Shown one piece after another: positions 18,850-28,214 of a stretch of 45,698 bases of DNA. Within the stretch, counting starts at the first letter, position 1; each line of letters starts with the position of its first letter. The position numbers and the translations under genes were made by a program. The DNA is from Streptococcus suis (GTDB lineage Bacteria > Bacillota > Bacilli > Lactobacillales > Streptococcaceae): positions 1 through 45,698 of the forward strand of contig NZ_POJD01000180.1 of assembly GCF_002960445.1 (NCBI RefSeq), read 5' to 3'. The notes beneath the pieces are model-generated. The model worked only from the letters and a program-made list of their open reading frames with translations. It did no database searches and was not told the DNA's origin.

Positions 18850-19998
18850 CTAATTTTCAAATCGTTTCACACCGTCTAAGTAGGTTGCTTGCAATCGTCC
18901 TGCATCATCTACGACGATAAAGTCTGCTGCCCGTCCTTCTTCAATCTGACCACAAACATGATCAATATTGACAGAGCGAGCTGGTGCTAGAGAAGCCATT
19001 CGAAGGGCATCCGGTAGGGAAACCAAGCCCCATTCAACCACATGCTGAACAGCCTGAATCAACTCTAGAATGGAGCCTGCCAAGCTGCCATTGTGTTTGA
19101 GGCGAGCTGTGCCGTCTTTGACAATGACTTCAAATTCTCCTAGTCGAGAATTTCCTTCACCCATGCCTCCTGCTCGCATACAGTCCGTAATCAATACAGT
19201 TTCTTCTGCGCCACGCGCCTTGACAACAATTTCTGCTGCCGCTGGATGAACATGGTGACCATCACAAATCATTTCTGCATACACATTTTTTAAGTTCAAG
19301 GCTGCGCCAACCATTCCTGGCTCACGATGATGTAGGCCACTCATACCATTGTAAACATGTACAAAAATATTGGCTCCTGCATCAACAGCTGCTTTGGCTT
19401 GCGCATAGGTCGCATCACTATGGGCAAGAGCTGTATGAATGGCCTTGCTATTTGCAAATTCGATAAATTCTGTCACGCCTTCTCTTTCTGGTGCAATGGC
19501 AATTTTATTGACCAGACCCTTGGAGAGCTGGTGCCATTTGTCCAATTTCTCAATAGATGGATCGCTCATATACTTGGGATTTTGGGCTCCCTTGTATTTT
19601 TCTGTAAAGAAGGGACCTTCTAAGAAAATACCCTGGATCTTGGCACCTCTTTCCTGACCTGCATAGGTTCCGATGGTTTCACAGACTGCATCCAAATTTT
19701 CTGTGGAATCTGTCAGGGTTGTTGGAAGCCAAGAGGTCACCCCACAAGACAAGAGGCCTTCTGAAATCACCTTAATTCCTTCAAAATCATTGTCCATGAC
19801 ATCGTGAGATGCATAGCCATGAATGTGGGTGTCCACCAAACCTGCTGCCAGATGATAGTCGGAGTAATCAATAATATCCCCTTCTGGTTTTTCTGTCAGA
19901 ATCTGACCAAAAGTACCTGCGTCAGTTACTTCGAGATAGGCATTCTCTACCTCAGTATCCTTTAAAATAATAGACTTAGCATATATATACTTAGACAC
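18850..19998 (-). CDS. nagA: N-acetylglucosamine-6-phosphate deacetylase
   Basis: 382 residues, removes acetate from GlcNAc-6-P to give GlcN-6-P for glycolysis or wall synthesis. GTG start with AAGGAGA. Amidohydrolase motifs: GLVDTHIHGYASHDVMD (metal His), IFLEGPFFTEKYKGAQNP (metal Glu), ALAHSDATYAQA, HVYNGMSGLHHREPG, MICDGHHVHP and the catalytic Asp in VLITDCMRAGG. It is probably co-transcribed with lacD and preceded by NagR-like operators. Confidence 0.93.
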   Translation of the reverse strand: MSKYIYAKSIILKDTEVENAYLEVTDAGTFGQILTEKPEGDIIDYSDYHLAAGLVDTHIHGYASHDVMDNDFEGIKVISEGLLSCGVTSWLPTTLTDSTENLDAVCETIGTYAGQERGAKIQGIFLEGPFFTEKYKGAQNPKYMSDPSIEKLDKWHQLSKGLVNKIAIAPEREGVTEFIEFANSKAIHTALAHSDATYAQAKAAVDAGANIFVHVYNGMSGLHHREPGMVGAALNLKNVYAEMICDGHHVHPAAAEIVVKARGAEETVLITDCMRAGGMGEGNSRLGEFEVIVKDGTARLKHNGSLAGSILELIQAVQHVVEWGLVSLPDALRMASLAPARSVNIDHVCGQIEEGRAADFIVVDDAGRLQATYLDGVKRFEN

Positions 19999-20036
19999 GG
20001 CCTATCTCCTTAATTCAATATAATATTTTAACTCAC

Positions 20037-20074
20037 TGGTTATAACCATATACTAACTGTAGTATATACCAATT
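20037..20074 (-). promoter_or_regulatory. Putative NagR (GntR-type) operators upstream of nagA
   Basis: A perfect 12-bp palindrome TGGTTATAACCA (20037-20048) and, 8 bases away, AATTGGTATATAC (minus strand, within 20056-20074). The second is close to one half plus centre of the TTGGTATATACCAA box bound by the GlcNAc regulator NagR in streptococci. Both lie 40-75 bases before the nagA start. A -35/-10 pair is not clear. Confidence 0.5.
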
Positions 20075-20119
20075 CTTCAAGAATGTCAAGTACTGCCCAG
20101 AACTTTGCGTAAGAAAAAA

Positions 20120-20133
20120 CAGCCATATGGCTG
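20120..20133 (-). terminator. Terminator of the aroD-aroC-tyrA-UPF0342 operon
   Basis: Palindrome CAGCCATATGGCTG followed on the minus strand by a run of Ts (TTTTTTCTT), just after the UPF0342 gene end at 20138. Confidence 0.7.
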
Positions 20134-20137
20134 CTTC

Positions 20138-20476
20138 CTATAATAATTCATTCAAAGGTTTGAAAATAATGCGCTCTAAATCAGCTACGTAAGTAGCCAA
20201 CTGTTGTTGTTTTGTGAAATATTCGACCAAAATTGGATTGGCTTGAACCTTCTTATTGAAATCCAACATGGTTTTTTGATCTTCTTCTGTAGGAATATCA
20301 CCAGCTTGTAATTTTTCCTGAATACCTTTTTGGAAGGCAATATAGCTCTCCAAAATTTCTTTGGCTTCAGGATTGCCTTCAACGGTAACTTTAACCGCTT
20401 CTACCGCTTTGTACTCAGGCAGGTGACGGATTGCACGTTCCAATTCATTTGCAATATCATAGATATTTGTTGACAT
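20138..20476 (-). CDS. UPF0342 family protein (YlbF/YmcA-like)
   Basis: 112 residues, soluble and helical, no signal. It begins MSTNIYDIANELERAIRHLP and has FQKGIQEKLQAGDIPTEED and the end YVADLERIIFKPLNEL, the pattern of the streptococcal UPF0342 group related to YlbF/YmcA. Function is not established in streptococci. YmcA/YlbF in Bacillus form a complex that influences RNase Y. It lies 12 bases after tyrA in the aromatic operon, an arrangement I recall from S. pneumoniae. Confidence 0.85.
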   Translation of the reverse strand: MSTNIYDIANELERAIRHLPEYKAVEAVKVTVEGNPEAKEILESYIAFQKGIQEKLQAGDIPTEEDQKTMLDFNKKVQANPILVEYFTKQQQLATYVADLERIIFKPLNELL

Positions 20477-20488
20477 AAGCTTTCTCCT

Positions 20489-21592
20489 TTAATCATGGTG
20501 TACTTGATAAGTGGTTTGCTCCCTCAAACGTTGGGCTGCTTCTTCCAAGTTCACCTTATTTTTAAACGTAATTTGTAATATACCGTGTATATCTTCACGG
20601 TTCTCTTCATTGATACGGATATTGACAATGGAAATTCCACGAAGAACCTCCAAAACCTTCAAAATCGTATCTTCCTCATCGGGAACGCTAAGGAATAAAT
20701 CATAAAAAGAATCCACCCCAGCTCGCTTATGAATTTCCATAGCCTTGCGGGTTTGACGACCACATTCAAAGAATTCCCAAATAGCTTCTTTATTCCCAGA
20801 TTTCAAGACGGTTGAAACTTGGTTCAGTCGGTCTTGAAATTCCTCAATCCTATCCAAAATCGCTTCAGGATTGGTCATGAGAATACTAGTCCACATACTC
20901 GGTTCACTTTCAGCAATCCGAGTCATATCCCGAAAACCACCTGCCGCAAAATTGTTTGTGAAAGGATGCTCTTTAGCATAGTCACCAGCCTGGTTCATAA
21001 GGCTAGATGCCAAGACATGCGGAAAATGGGAAATCTGGCTTGTTACCTTGTCATGCTCTACCGCATCAATCTGGACAAAGCGGGCACCTGTTCCAGACAG
21101 TAAATCTGTCAATCTAGGTACAGCATCTGCCTTTGTAGCCTGACAGGGGGTCATGATAAAGTAGGCATTTTCAAACAAATGTACATCTGCCGCAGCAGCC
21201 CCTGACTTGTGACTACCTGCCATGGGATGTCCACCAAGGAAATTAATTTGTTTGGGAAGCAAAAATTTCTCAGCAGCATCTACAATAGCTGACTTGGTTG
21301 AACCAGCATCTGTAATTAGAACCCCTTCTTTCAGGTTCATGTGACTTAACTCTTCTATCAATTTAAGCGACACTTGAATAGGAACACAGAGCACTATTAC
21401 ATCTGCTTGACTAGCTAATGCTACCAAATCATCTGATAGGTAGTCCACCATTCTTCGCTCAAGCGCAACCTGTGCAGAAGCTGGATTGGGTTCATAACCT
21501 AAGATATGATAATCTGGGTGTTGTTTGCGGATACAGAGGGCTAGAGAACTTCCAATCAGTCCTAGACCGACTATCAAAATAGTTTTTTTCAT
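20489..21592 (-). CDS. tyrA: Prephenate dehydrogenase
   Basis: 367 residues from ATG at 21590-21592, 8 bases behind the aroC stop. A frame upstream of this would overlap aroC without a ribosome-binding site, so the internal ATG is chosen. NAD-binding N-terminus KKTILIVGLGLIGSSLALCI, catalytic region LGGHPMAGSHKSGAAAA, helical domain TSQISHFPHVLASSLM, and a C-terminal ACT domain (about 295-367, RGISIVNIRINEENREDIHG) expected to sense tyrosine. It oxidatively decarboxylates prephenate to 4-hydroxyphenylpyruvate. No chorismate mutase is fused. Confidence 0.93.
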   Translation of the reverse strand: MKKTILIVGLGLIGSSLALCIRKQHPDYHILGYEPNPASAQVALERRMVDYLSDDLVALASQADVIVLCVPIQVSLKLIEELSHMNLKEGVLITDAGSTKSAIVDAAEKFLLPKQINFLGGHPMAGSHKSGAAAADVHLFENAYFIMTPCQATKADAVPRLTDLLSGTGARFVQIDAVEHDKVTSQISHFPHVLASSLMNQAGDYAKEHPFTNNFAAGGFRDMTRIAESEPSMWTSILMTNPEAILDRIEEFQDRLNQVSTVLKSGNKEAIWEFFECGRQTRKAMEIHKRAGVDSFYDLFLSVPDEEDTILKVLEVLRGISIVNIRINEENREDIHGILQITFKNKVNLEEAAQRLREQTTYQVHHD

Positions 21593-21599
21593 TGTCGAC

Positions 21600-22766
21600 C
21601 TAGAAATTTCTAACATAGTCACGGTGACTTGCTACGGCAGCCTTTAATTCTTCCATGTTATCAGAAGAAAATTTCTCCAAGATTTCTGTTGCAATGGTCG
21701 TAGCAACTACAGATTCCATAACCACACCAGCTGCTGGAAGAGCCGTTGGGTCAGAACGCTCCACAGTTGCCTTATAAGGCTCATGCGTGTCAATATCAAC
21801 GGACATCAAAGGCTTATAAAGGGTTGGAATTGGTTTCATAACACCACGGATCACCAAAGGCTGTCCATTTGTCATACCACCTTCAAAACCACCGAGATTG
21901 TTGGTTCTGCGTATGTAGCCCTCTTGCTCAGACCAAAGAATTTCATCCATGACCTGACTACCTTTCAGGTAGCCTGCTTGGAAACCAACACCAAACTCTG
22001 CTCCTTTAAATGCATTGATAGAAACCACTGCCTGAGCTAGTTTAGCATCCAATTTCTTATCCCATTGAACATAAGAACCAAGACCAACAGGTACACCGCC
22101 AACAATGGTTTCGACGACACCACCAATGGTATCCCCATCACGCTTGATTTGGTCAATATAGGCCTTGATTTCCTCTTCACGCTCTTGGTTGACAATAGAA
22201 ACTTCAGACTTGGCTGCACGTTCCTTGATTTCTGCTACGGTCAATCCATCTGGAACATCAATTTCCTTACCACCGAAAACGACAACGTGGTTAGCAATTT
22301 CAATATCCAGCTCCGCCAAAATTCGTTTGGCGACGGCGCCGACTGCCACACGCATGGTTGTTTCACGCGCACTAGAACGCTCCAAGGAATTTCGCAAATC
22401 ATCAAAACGGTATTTCATACCACCGACCAAATCAGCATGACCTGGACGCGGATGTCTGATACGACGCTTGCTCTTAAGCTTGTCCTCAATATCTTCTACA
22501 GCCATAATATCCAACCACTTTTGGTGGTCTTTATTAGTGACATTAAGTGTAATTGGTGCCCCCGTGGTCTTACCATGGCGCACACCGGCTGTAATCTCGA
22601 CACGGTCTGTTTCAATCTGCATCCGGCTGCCGCGACCGTAACCACCTTGGCGACGTTTCAAGTCCGTATTGATATCTTCTGCAGTCAAAGGAAGACCAGC
22701 TGGAACTCCCTCGATGATGGCTGTTAAGCGTGGTCCATGGGACTCACCAGCTGTTAAATAACGCAT
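21600..22766 (-). CDS. aroC: Chorismate synthase
   Basis: 388 residues, anti-1,4-elimination of EPSP to chorismate using reduced FMN (step 7). Signature stretches: [69 protein letters not shown] and [20 protein letters not shown]. It starts 2 bases after the aroD stop and its stop is 8 bases before tyrA. Confidence 0.95.
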   Translation of the reverse strand: MRYLTAGESHGPRLTAIIEGVPAGLPLTAEDINTDLKRRQGGYGRGSRMQIETDRVEITAGVRHGKTTGAPITLNVTNKDHQKWLDIMAVEDIEDKLKSKRRIRHPRPGHADLVGGMKYRFDDLRNSLERSSARETTMRVAVGAVAKRILAELDIEIANHVVVFGGKEIDVPDGLTVAEIKERAAKSEVSIVNQEREEEIKAYIDQIKRDGDTIGGVVETIVGGVPVGLGSYVQWDKKLDAKLAQAVVSINAFKGAEFGVGFQAGYLKGSQVMDEILWSEQEGYIRRTNNLGGFEGGMTNGQPLVIRGVMKPIPTLYKPLMSVDIDTHEPYKATVERSDPTALPAAGVVMESVVATTIATEILEKFSSDNMEELKAAVASHRDYVRNF

Positions 22767-22768
22767 AT

Positions 22769-23443
22769 TTAATTCTCCAAAATTTCCAAAAACTTACGTG
22801 TATTGGCCAAAGACATCTGTCCTGGAGCCGATACTTCATCCAAACTTGCAAAGGTCCAACAAGAACCAGTAATTACCCCTGCAATCCGTGTGATTTTTCC
22901 TAGCTCACCCATGGCAATAATCGCAAAGGTCTGTTCAGCATTCAAACTCTTAAAACCACGAGTGTAGTTCATCACATCTAGGACATCTTGCTCAGTATTG
23001 GCCATTACCGCCATTTTTACCACTGCTGGCGAAAGGCTGGTCAATTCTGAAATAATTTCCAAATAATTAGCAGGTGTCTCTTCAAAATTATGATAACTTA
23101 AGACAAGATTTGGAAACTCCAACATCTGCTCAAAGACTGACTGATAGGAATAATATTCAAAATCAATGTAGTCTGGCTGATAGAGGGCAGCCACTTCCTT
23201 AATCAAGTCCACATATTCCTGATCTGCCAAGTCCAAATAGCCACCCTCACGGGTCGTTCGAACTGTAAAAATCACTTCCTTGCCATTGCATTTTTCAAAA
23301 ATGGCAGGAGCTACTCTTAGAATATCCTCTTTTGGAAGGTAATCCGCTCTCCACTCAATGAGATCTGCTTCTGCTAATCTCCCCACATCAAGAGCCTCTA
23401 CTTCTTCCAAATTTCTAGGCATAATAGGTACTACTATTCTCAT
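22769..23443 (-). CDS. aroD: 3-dehydroquinate dehydratase, type I
   Basis: 224 residues, class I Schiff-base dehydroquinase (step 3). Catalytic landmarks: [33 protein letters not shown] with the base His, and [16 protein letters not shown] with the Schiff-base lysine. The end SVANTRKF-like loop reads [17 protein letters not shown]. Its start overlaps the rRNA methyltransferase stop by 4 bases (ATGA), implying translational coupling. Confidence 0.94.
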   Translation of the reverse strand: MRIVVPIMPRNLEEVEALDVGRLAEADLIEWRADYLPKEDILRVAPAIFEKCNGKEVIFTVRTTREGGYLDLADQEYVDLIKEVAALYQPDYIDFEYYSYQSVFEQMLEFPNLVLSYHNFEETPANYLEIISELTSLSPAVVKMAVMANTEQDVLDVMNYTRGFKSLNAEQTFAIIAMGELGKITRIAGVITGSCWTFASLDEVSAPGQMSLANTRKFLEILEN

Positions 23444-24603
23444 TTTTCTACCCTTATCGTAAAGACCTTGAGGTAATTACTACTTTCATCATTTTTATTG
23501 ATTGTAAAATCGGCTGGTAGGCGATAGGCTGCCAAATAGCCATGTTTTTGAGAACCAAACCCTTTCTCAATCTGCTGACGGAATTTCTCAACCGTAACAT
23601 TGGCTGCATTGTTTGATGCAATGATTACTCCATTTGGATTTAAAATCTCTAAGGACTGAGAAATTAGTTTGTGGTAATCCTTAGCTACCGAAAATGTCTG
23701 CTTTTTATTACGGGCAAAGCTGGGTGGGTCCAAGACAATGACATCATAGTTCAATCCCTTGCGCTTAGCATACTTGAAATATTCAAAGACATCCATGACC
23801 ACAAAGTGATGATGATCTAATTCTATACCATTAACCTTAAAATGAGCTTTAGAAAGTTCACGCGATCGCTTGGCTAAGTCAACCGAAGTTGTTTCCACTG
23901 CCCCACCAATAGCGGCAGCAATTGAGAAGGCTGCTGTGTAGGAAAACATGTTGAGCAGTGATTTTCCAGCCGCCAGTCCATCTACTAAGGAACCGCGGAC
24001 TTCATGTTGGTCCAGAAAAATACCCGTCATCAAGCCGTCGTTCATGAAAACTTGATAGGCAACTCCATTCTCTAAAATAGTGAAATTTTCCGGCGCCTCT
24101 TGTCCGTATAGAAAGGCTGACTCATAGTCCAAGCCCTTAAAACGGATTTTCTCATAGGCACCCTTCACCTCTGGAAAGACCTCTTGGAAGGCAGTAATAA
24201 TCATATCCTTCTTCGAATAGATAAAGGTATTATACCAGGAAAAAACTGCATATGTATCATACAAGTCAACCGTCAAACCACCGAAATCATCCCCATCTTG
24301 ATTGAACAAACGAAAGGCAGTGGTCAAGTCAGACTGGTAAAAATAATGTCGCTTCTGTCGTGCTTTCCTGAACAGGTTCACAAAGAAGCTTTCTGTCACT
24401 TCTTCTTTGGAGCTACTATACAGCCAGCCAATCCCTTTATTTTGAGGAGAAAGATAAGCTGCTCCAAGATACCTCCCAGCTTCAGAAACCAGGTCAACAA
24501 GCCTATCTTCTGTCACAGAAAAACCTGAAAAATCAGCACTATCTAGGAGTTGAATGCCCCTGTTAATCTTCTGCTCTACATTTCGATTTACCTTTATTTT
24601 CAT
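23440..24603 (-). CDS. RlmI-like class I SAM-dependent rRNA methyltransferase
   Basis: 387 residues. The C-terminal catalytic domain has a SAM-binding stretch ([20 protein letters not shown]), acidic [17 protein letters not shown] segment, [15 protein letters not shown] and the motif [14 protein letters not shown], as in the YccW/RlmI group that makes m5C in 23S rRNA. The N-terminal part (about 1-90) is the usual small RNA-binding/linker region. It is the first gene of the aroD-aroC-tyrA operon. ATG lies only 6 bases after a TATAAT -10 and there is no ribosome-binding site, so the mRNA may be leaderless. Confidence 0.85.
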   Translation of the reverse strand: MKIKVNRNVEQKINRGIQLLDSADFSGFSVTEDRLVDLVSEAGRYLGAAYLSPQNKGIGWLYSSSKEEVTESFFVNLFRKARQKRHYFYQSDLTTAFRLFNQDGDDFGGLTVDLYDTYAVFSWYNTFIYSKKDMIITAFQEVFPEVKGAYEKIRFKGLDYESAFLYGQEAPENFTILENGVAYQVFMNDGLMTGIFLDQHEVRGSLVDGLAAGKSLLNMFSYTAAFSIAAAIGGAVETTSVDLAKRSRELSKAHFKVNGIELDHHHFVVMDVFEYFKYAKRKGLNYDVIVLDPPSFARNKKQTFSVAKDYHKLISQSLEILNPNGVIIASNNAANVTVEKFRQQIEKGFGSQKHGYLAAYRLPADFTINKNDESSNYLKVFTIRVEK

Positions 24604-24609
24604 ATATTT

Positions 24610-24638
24610 ATTATAACACGATTTTGCATATATTCCAA
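24610..24638 (-). promoter_or_regulatory. Promoter of the rRNA-methyltransferase/aroD operon
   Basis: Minus-strand -35-like TTGGAA (24633-24638), 17-nt spacer, consensus -10 TATAAT (24610-24615, plus-strand ATTATA). The coding start at 24603 sits where transcription should begin. Confidence 0.75.
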
Positions 24639-24652
24639 AAAAACTCCAAACT

Positions 24653-24682
24653 TTGAGGCTTATTTTAAAATTATGGTATAAT
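24653..24682 (+). promoter_or_regulatory. ltaS-like gene promoter
   Basis: -35-like TTGAGG (24653-24658), 18-nt spacer, extended -10 TGG plus TATAAT (24677-24682). Confidence 0.75.
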
Positions 24683-24717
24683 GAACTGAGATTTAGAAAG
24701 GACCATGAGGTGTATTT

Positions 24718-26892
24718 GTGAAAAAAATAATTGACTATGTCAAAGAGCTTTCCAAAACTCGGTTTGGCTTCGTCCTCCTACTTCTAGTGATGTATTGGCT
24801 CAAGACCCTCTGGGCCTACTACGTTGATTTTAGCTTAGATTTACAGGGATTGTTTCAGCATTTCATTGCCATTCTCAATCCCTTACCAATCGCTCTACTC
24901 TTAATAGGACTGGCCCTATACGCCAAACAGACTAAACTATTTTATGGACTGGCCAGCGTCCTCTATATCCTACTCTTCGCCTGGCTGTTCTCAAATGCTG
25001 TTTACTACCGAGAATTTTCAGACTACATTTCCATCTCAACCATGATGGCAACATCTAGTGTTTCTGCGGGTCTTGGTGAAGCAGCAATCAAGCTGTTTCG
25101 GCCCTGGGACCTGGTTTATTTTCTGGACTTTATCGCCTTCGGTATTCTTTTTTATCGGAAAAATCTACAGTGGGATCCACAAGCCTTCCAGTCCAAAGCT
25201 AGCTTTGCTGTAACAGCATTCTCTACCTTGCTTTTCTCCATCAATCTATTTTTGGCCGAAGTTGATCGACCTGAATTGTTGACACGGGGTTTTTCCAATA
25301 CCTATATCGTCAGGGCACTGGGCCTGCCAGCCTTTTTAGGTTATAATGCTCATCAGACCTATACAGCCCATAAGGATCGCTCAGGAGCCAATCCAAGTGA
25401 CCTTGAACCCATTAAACAGTATGTTGAGGAACACTATGCCCAGCCCAATGATAACTATTTCGGCATCGCCAAGGGACGCAACGTCATCTATCTCCATCTT
25501 GAAAGCCTGCAACAATTTGTCATTGATTACAAGCTAAAGGTTAATGGAGCAGAATACGAGGTAACTCCCTTTCTCAATTCTCTCTATCATTCCAACTCTA
25601 CTCTAGCTTTCTCCAATTTCTTCAATCAAGTCAAGGCGGGTAAAACCTCCGATGCTGAAACCATGATTGAAACCTCCTTATTTGGATTAAACCAAGGCTC
25701 ATTCATGGTTCAGTATGGGGGAAGCAATACCCAGCAAGCAGCACCTTATATCCTATCTCAGAACGGTAGCTACACATCTGCTGTCTTCCACGGTAATTCG
25801 GCTAGTTTTTGGAATAGGAATAACACCTACAAACAATGGGGATACAACTATTTCTTTGACCAATCCTATTTTTCTGAAGCGACAGAAGAAAACTCTTTCC
25901 AGTATGGTTTAAATGATAAAATCATGTTTGCAGATTCCATCAAATATTTGGAACGGATGCAACAACCATTTTATGCCAAGTTCATCACCGTATCCAACCA
26001 CTATCCTTATACCACTAGCTTGATTGGCGATGAGAAAGGATTTCCACTGGCCAATACAGATGATGAAACCATCAACGGCTATTTTGCTACTGCCAATTAT
26101 TTGGATACATCCATCAAGTCCTTCTTCAACTATTTGAAGGCGACTGGTCTATATGAAAATTCAGTTATCGTCCTCTACGGCGACCATTATGGAATATCTA
26201 ATTCACGCAATCCAGACTTAGCCCCCCTTTTAAATAAGGACCCTCAAACCTGGACAGAATTTGACAATGCCATGTTGCAACGCGTCCCTTATATGATTGT
26301 GGTGCCAGGTATGACCACGGGAGGCATTTTCAATACCTTTGGCGGAGAAATTGATACCCTCCCAACACTCGAACACCTGCTAGGCATAAAAGCAAATAAT
26401 TTCTTACAGGTCGGACAGGATTTACTATCACCTCAGAACAAGCAAATCGTGGCTCTCCGAACAGAAGGAAGTTTTATCACACCAAAATACACCAGTTATG
26501 CAGGTAAGATTTACTATACCGAAACAGGGATTGAGATTACCAATCCTGACGAAACCACCCAAAAAGAAATTGATGTGATTAAGGAAGCCGCAACTGCCCA
26601 ATTAGCAGCGAGTGATGCCATTCAAACAGGCGACCTCATCCGCTTCTTTGACAATGGTCTGCCAGCCCTAGATGCTAGCAAATACAACTACATTGATTCC
26701 TTGGCCGCTGAGATTGCACTAGAAAATGAGCTAGGGGCTAAATCAACCAGCCTCTACAGCCAGAATGGAAACCAATCCACTGTTGACCTCTTCAAAGCAC
26801 CAAGCTACCTAGAATTAAACGGCAGTTCCACAAGCAGTACAGCCAGTTCGAGTACAGAAAGTAGTACGTCAACCAGTACTTCTTCCCAATAA
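24718..26892 (+). CDS. ltaS: LtaS-type lipoteichoic acid synthase (phosphoglycerol transferase)
   Basis: 724 residues, GTG start with GAGG upstream. Five hydrophobic segments in the first 220 residues anchor an extracellular sulfatase-fold domain. Catalytic residues align with S. aureus LtaS: Glu262 (LHLESLQQF), nucleophile Thr310 (AGKTSDAETM), and Asp489-His490 (LYGDHYG). The enzyme polymerises glycerol phosphate from phosphatidylglycerol onto the lipid anchor. The tail (last 30 residues) is almost only Ser and Thr, unlike the rest, and may be a wall-spanning spacer. It is transcribed alone, divergent from the rRNA methyltransferase operon. Confidence 0.88.
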   Translation: MKKIIDYVKELSKTRFGFVLLLLVMYWLKTLWAYYVDFSLDLQGLFQHFIAILNPLPIALLLIGLALYAKQTKLFYGLASVLYILLFAWLFSNAVYYREFSDYISISTMMATSSVSAGLGEAAIKLFRPWDLVYFLDFIAFGILFYRKNLQWDPQAFQSKASFAVTAFSTLLFSINLFLAEVDRPELLTRGFSNTYIVRALGLPAFLGYNAHQTYTAHKDRSGANPSDLEPIKQYVEEHYAQPNDNYFGIAKGRNVIYLHLESLQQFVIDYKLKVNGAEYEVTPFLNSLYHSNSTLAFSNFFNQVKAGKTSDAETMIETSLFGLNQGSFMVQYGGSNTQQAAPYILSQNGSYTSAVFHGNSASFWNRNNTYKQWGYNYFFDQSYFSEATEENSFQYGLNDKIMFADSIKYLERMQQPFYAKFITVSNHYPYTTSLIGDEKGFPLANTDDETINGYFATANYLDTSIKSFFNYLKATGLYENSVIVLYGDHYGISNSRNPDLAPLLNKDPQTWTEFDNAMLQRVPYMIVVPGMTTGGIFNTFGGEIDTLPTLEHLLGIKANNFLQVGQDLLSPQNKQIVALRTEGSFITPKYTSYAGKIYYTETGIEITNPDETTQKEIDVIKEAATAQLAASDAIQTGDLIRFFDNGLPALDASKYNYIDSLAAEIALENELGAKSTSLYSQNGNQSTVDLFKAPSYLELNGSSTSSTASSSTESSTSTSTSSQ

Positions 26893-26894
26893 TC

Positions 26895-26947
26895 AAAAAT
26901 ATGCTGAAGGAGACCTCCACCAAGGATATCTCGTCCAGCATATTTTT
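26895..26947. terminator. Bidirectional terminator between ltaS and ftsY
   Basis: 12-bp arms AAAAATATGCTG (26895-26906) and CAGCATATTTTT (26936-26947) enclose a 29-base GC-richer loop. The A/T-rich arm ends provide the U-tract on both strands. Confidence 0.75.
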
Positions 26948-28213
26948 CTATAGCAATCCTTCTAATAGCCCACGCATGAACTCTTCAGATTTAAATTCTC
27001 CGATGTCATCGATTTTCTCACCGAAACCAATCAGTTTAACTGGAATATCTAGTTCCTGACGGATGGCAAGAACAACACCACCTTTTGCAGTACCGTCTAG
27101 CTTGGTCAAGACTAAGCCTGTTAATGGAGTAATTTTTGCAAATTCTTTGGCTTGACTAAGGGCGTTTTGTCCTGTCGAGGCATCTAGCGCTAACAGCGTT
27201 TCATGCGGTGCATCAGGAAGTGTTCGTTTAATGATACGACCGATTTTTTCCAGCTCTGCCATAAGGTTATCTTTATTCTGCAAACGACCTGCTGTGTCAA
27301 TCATGAGAATGTCCACGCCTTCTGCCACGGCACGTTTTACCCCATCAAAAACCACACTAGCTGGGTCTGACTTTTCAGGACCAGTGACCACTGGCACATC
27401 GACACGGCGACCCCACTCGACCAGCTGGGCTACCGCACCCGCACGGAAGGTGTCCGCTGCGACCAACATGACCTTCTTGCCAGCCTGCTTGTACTTGTAG
27501 GCCAACTTACCGATAGAGGTGGTCTTCCCAACCCCGTTGACACCGACAAAGAGCATGACTGTCAAATCATCTTGAAAATTGATCTGCTCGCTGAACTGAC
27601 CATCTTTTTCGTAGATATCCACTAACTTTTCGATGATAACTCGGCGGAGTTCTTCCGTCTTTTTAGCCTTCTGTAGCTTGGCTTCATAGCGGAGCTCCTC
27701 TGTTAGCGTAGAAGCAACCTGCACCCCTACGTCTGACAAAATCAGCATTTCTTCCAACTCTTCGAAAAATTCTTCATCAACCGAACGGAAATTGGCAAAG
27801 AATTCATTGAGCCTTGCACCAAAGCCTGTACGCGTCTTTTTCAAGGTCCGCTGGTACTTGTCCTGCTCACTTTCCTCCTCGACTTGAGCGATTTCCTGAA
27901 CAGGCTCTTCTTTGGCCTTGGTTTGAATGGCAGGGTCAAAACCTTGTTCCTGCGCTTCTTTAACTCGAGCTGCAGCAGCTTCCTTTGCCGCATAATATTG
28001 GGCCATCATGTCTAGCGTACGCTGTTTCTGTGCTTCTTGCTCAGCATTCAAGTCAGTTGGTCCTGGACTGTCCTGTTCAGGAATAGTTGACTCCGTTTCA
28101 GATACTTCAGTGTCCTTTTCAGAAACCAACTGCTCTACTTCAAGTTCTTCAACAACTTCTTCTCTAGGCTCTTCTTGAGCCTTTTGTCCAAATAATCGAT
28201 CAAATAATCCCAT
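26948..28213 (-). CDS. ftsY: Signal recognition particle receptor FtsY
   Basis: 421 residues from ATG at 28211-28213, preceded by GAGGAC; it overlaps the HAD gene end by a few bases by placing its promoterless start just inside the operon. Acidic A domain (about 1-120, Glu-rich), then the NG domain: GVNGVGKTTSIGKLAYKY (G1), AADTFRAGAVAQLVEW (G2), LMIDTAGRLQNKDNLM (G3), VLTKLDGTAKGG (G4) and IGFGEKIDDIGEF at the end. GTPase receptor for SRP-ribosome complexes at the membrane. Complete. Confidence 0.95.
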   Translation of the reverse strand: MGLFDRLFGQKAQEEPREEVVEELEVEQLVSEKDTEVSETESTIPEQDSPGPTDLNAEQEAQKQRTLDMMAQYYAAKEAAAARVKEAQEQGFDPAIQTKAKEEPVQEIAQVEEESEQDKYQRTLKKTRTGFGARLNEFFANFRSVDEEFFEELEEMLILSDVGVQVASTLTEELRYEAKLQKAKKTEELRRVIIEKLVDIYEKDGQFSEQINFQDDLTVMLFVGVNGVGKTTSIGKLAYKYKQAGKKVMLVAADTFRAGAVAQLVEWGRRVDVPVVTGPEKSDPASVVFDGVKRAVAEGVDILMIDTAGRLQNKDNLMAELEKIGRIIKRTLPDAPHETLLALDASTGQNALSQAKEFAKITPLTGLVLTKLDGTAKGGVVLAIRQELDIPVKLIGFGEKIDDIGEFKSEEFMRGLLEGLL

Positions 28214-28214
28214 A

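Noticed and set aside
22065..22727. 220-codon plus-strand ORF opposite aroC
   Set aside because: Antisense shadow of a well-defined aroC, no promoter or ribosome-binding site.
24653..24720. Start of the LtaS-like gene upstream of the GTG
   Set aside because: No in-frame ATG/TTG with a ribosome-binding site upstream; the GTG at 24718 has GAGG at suitable distance.
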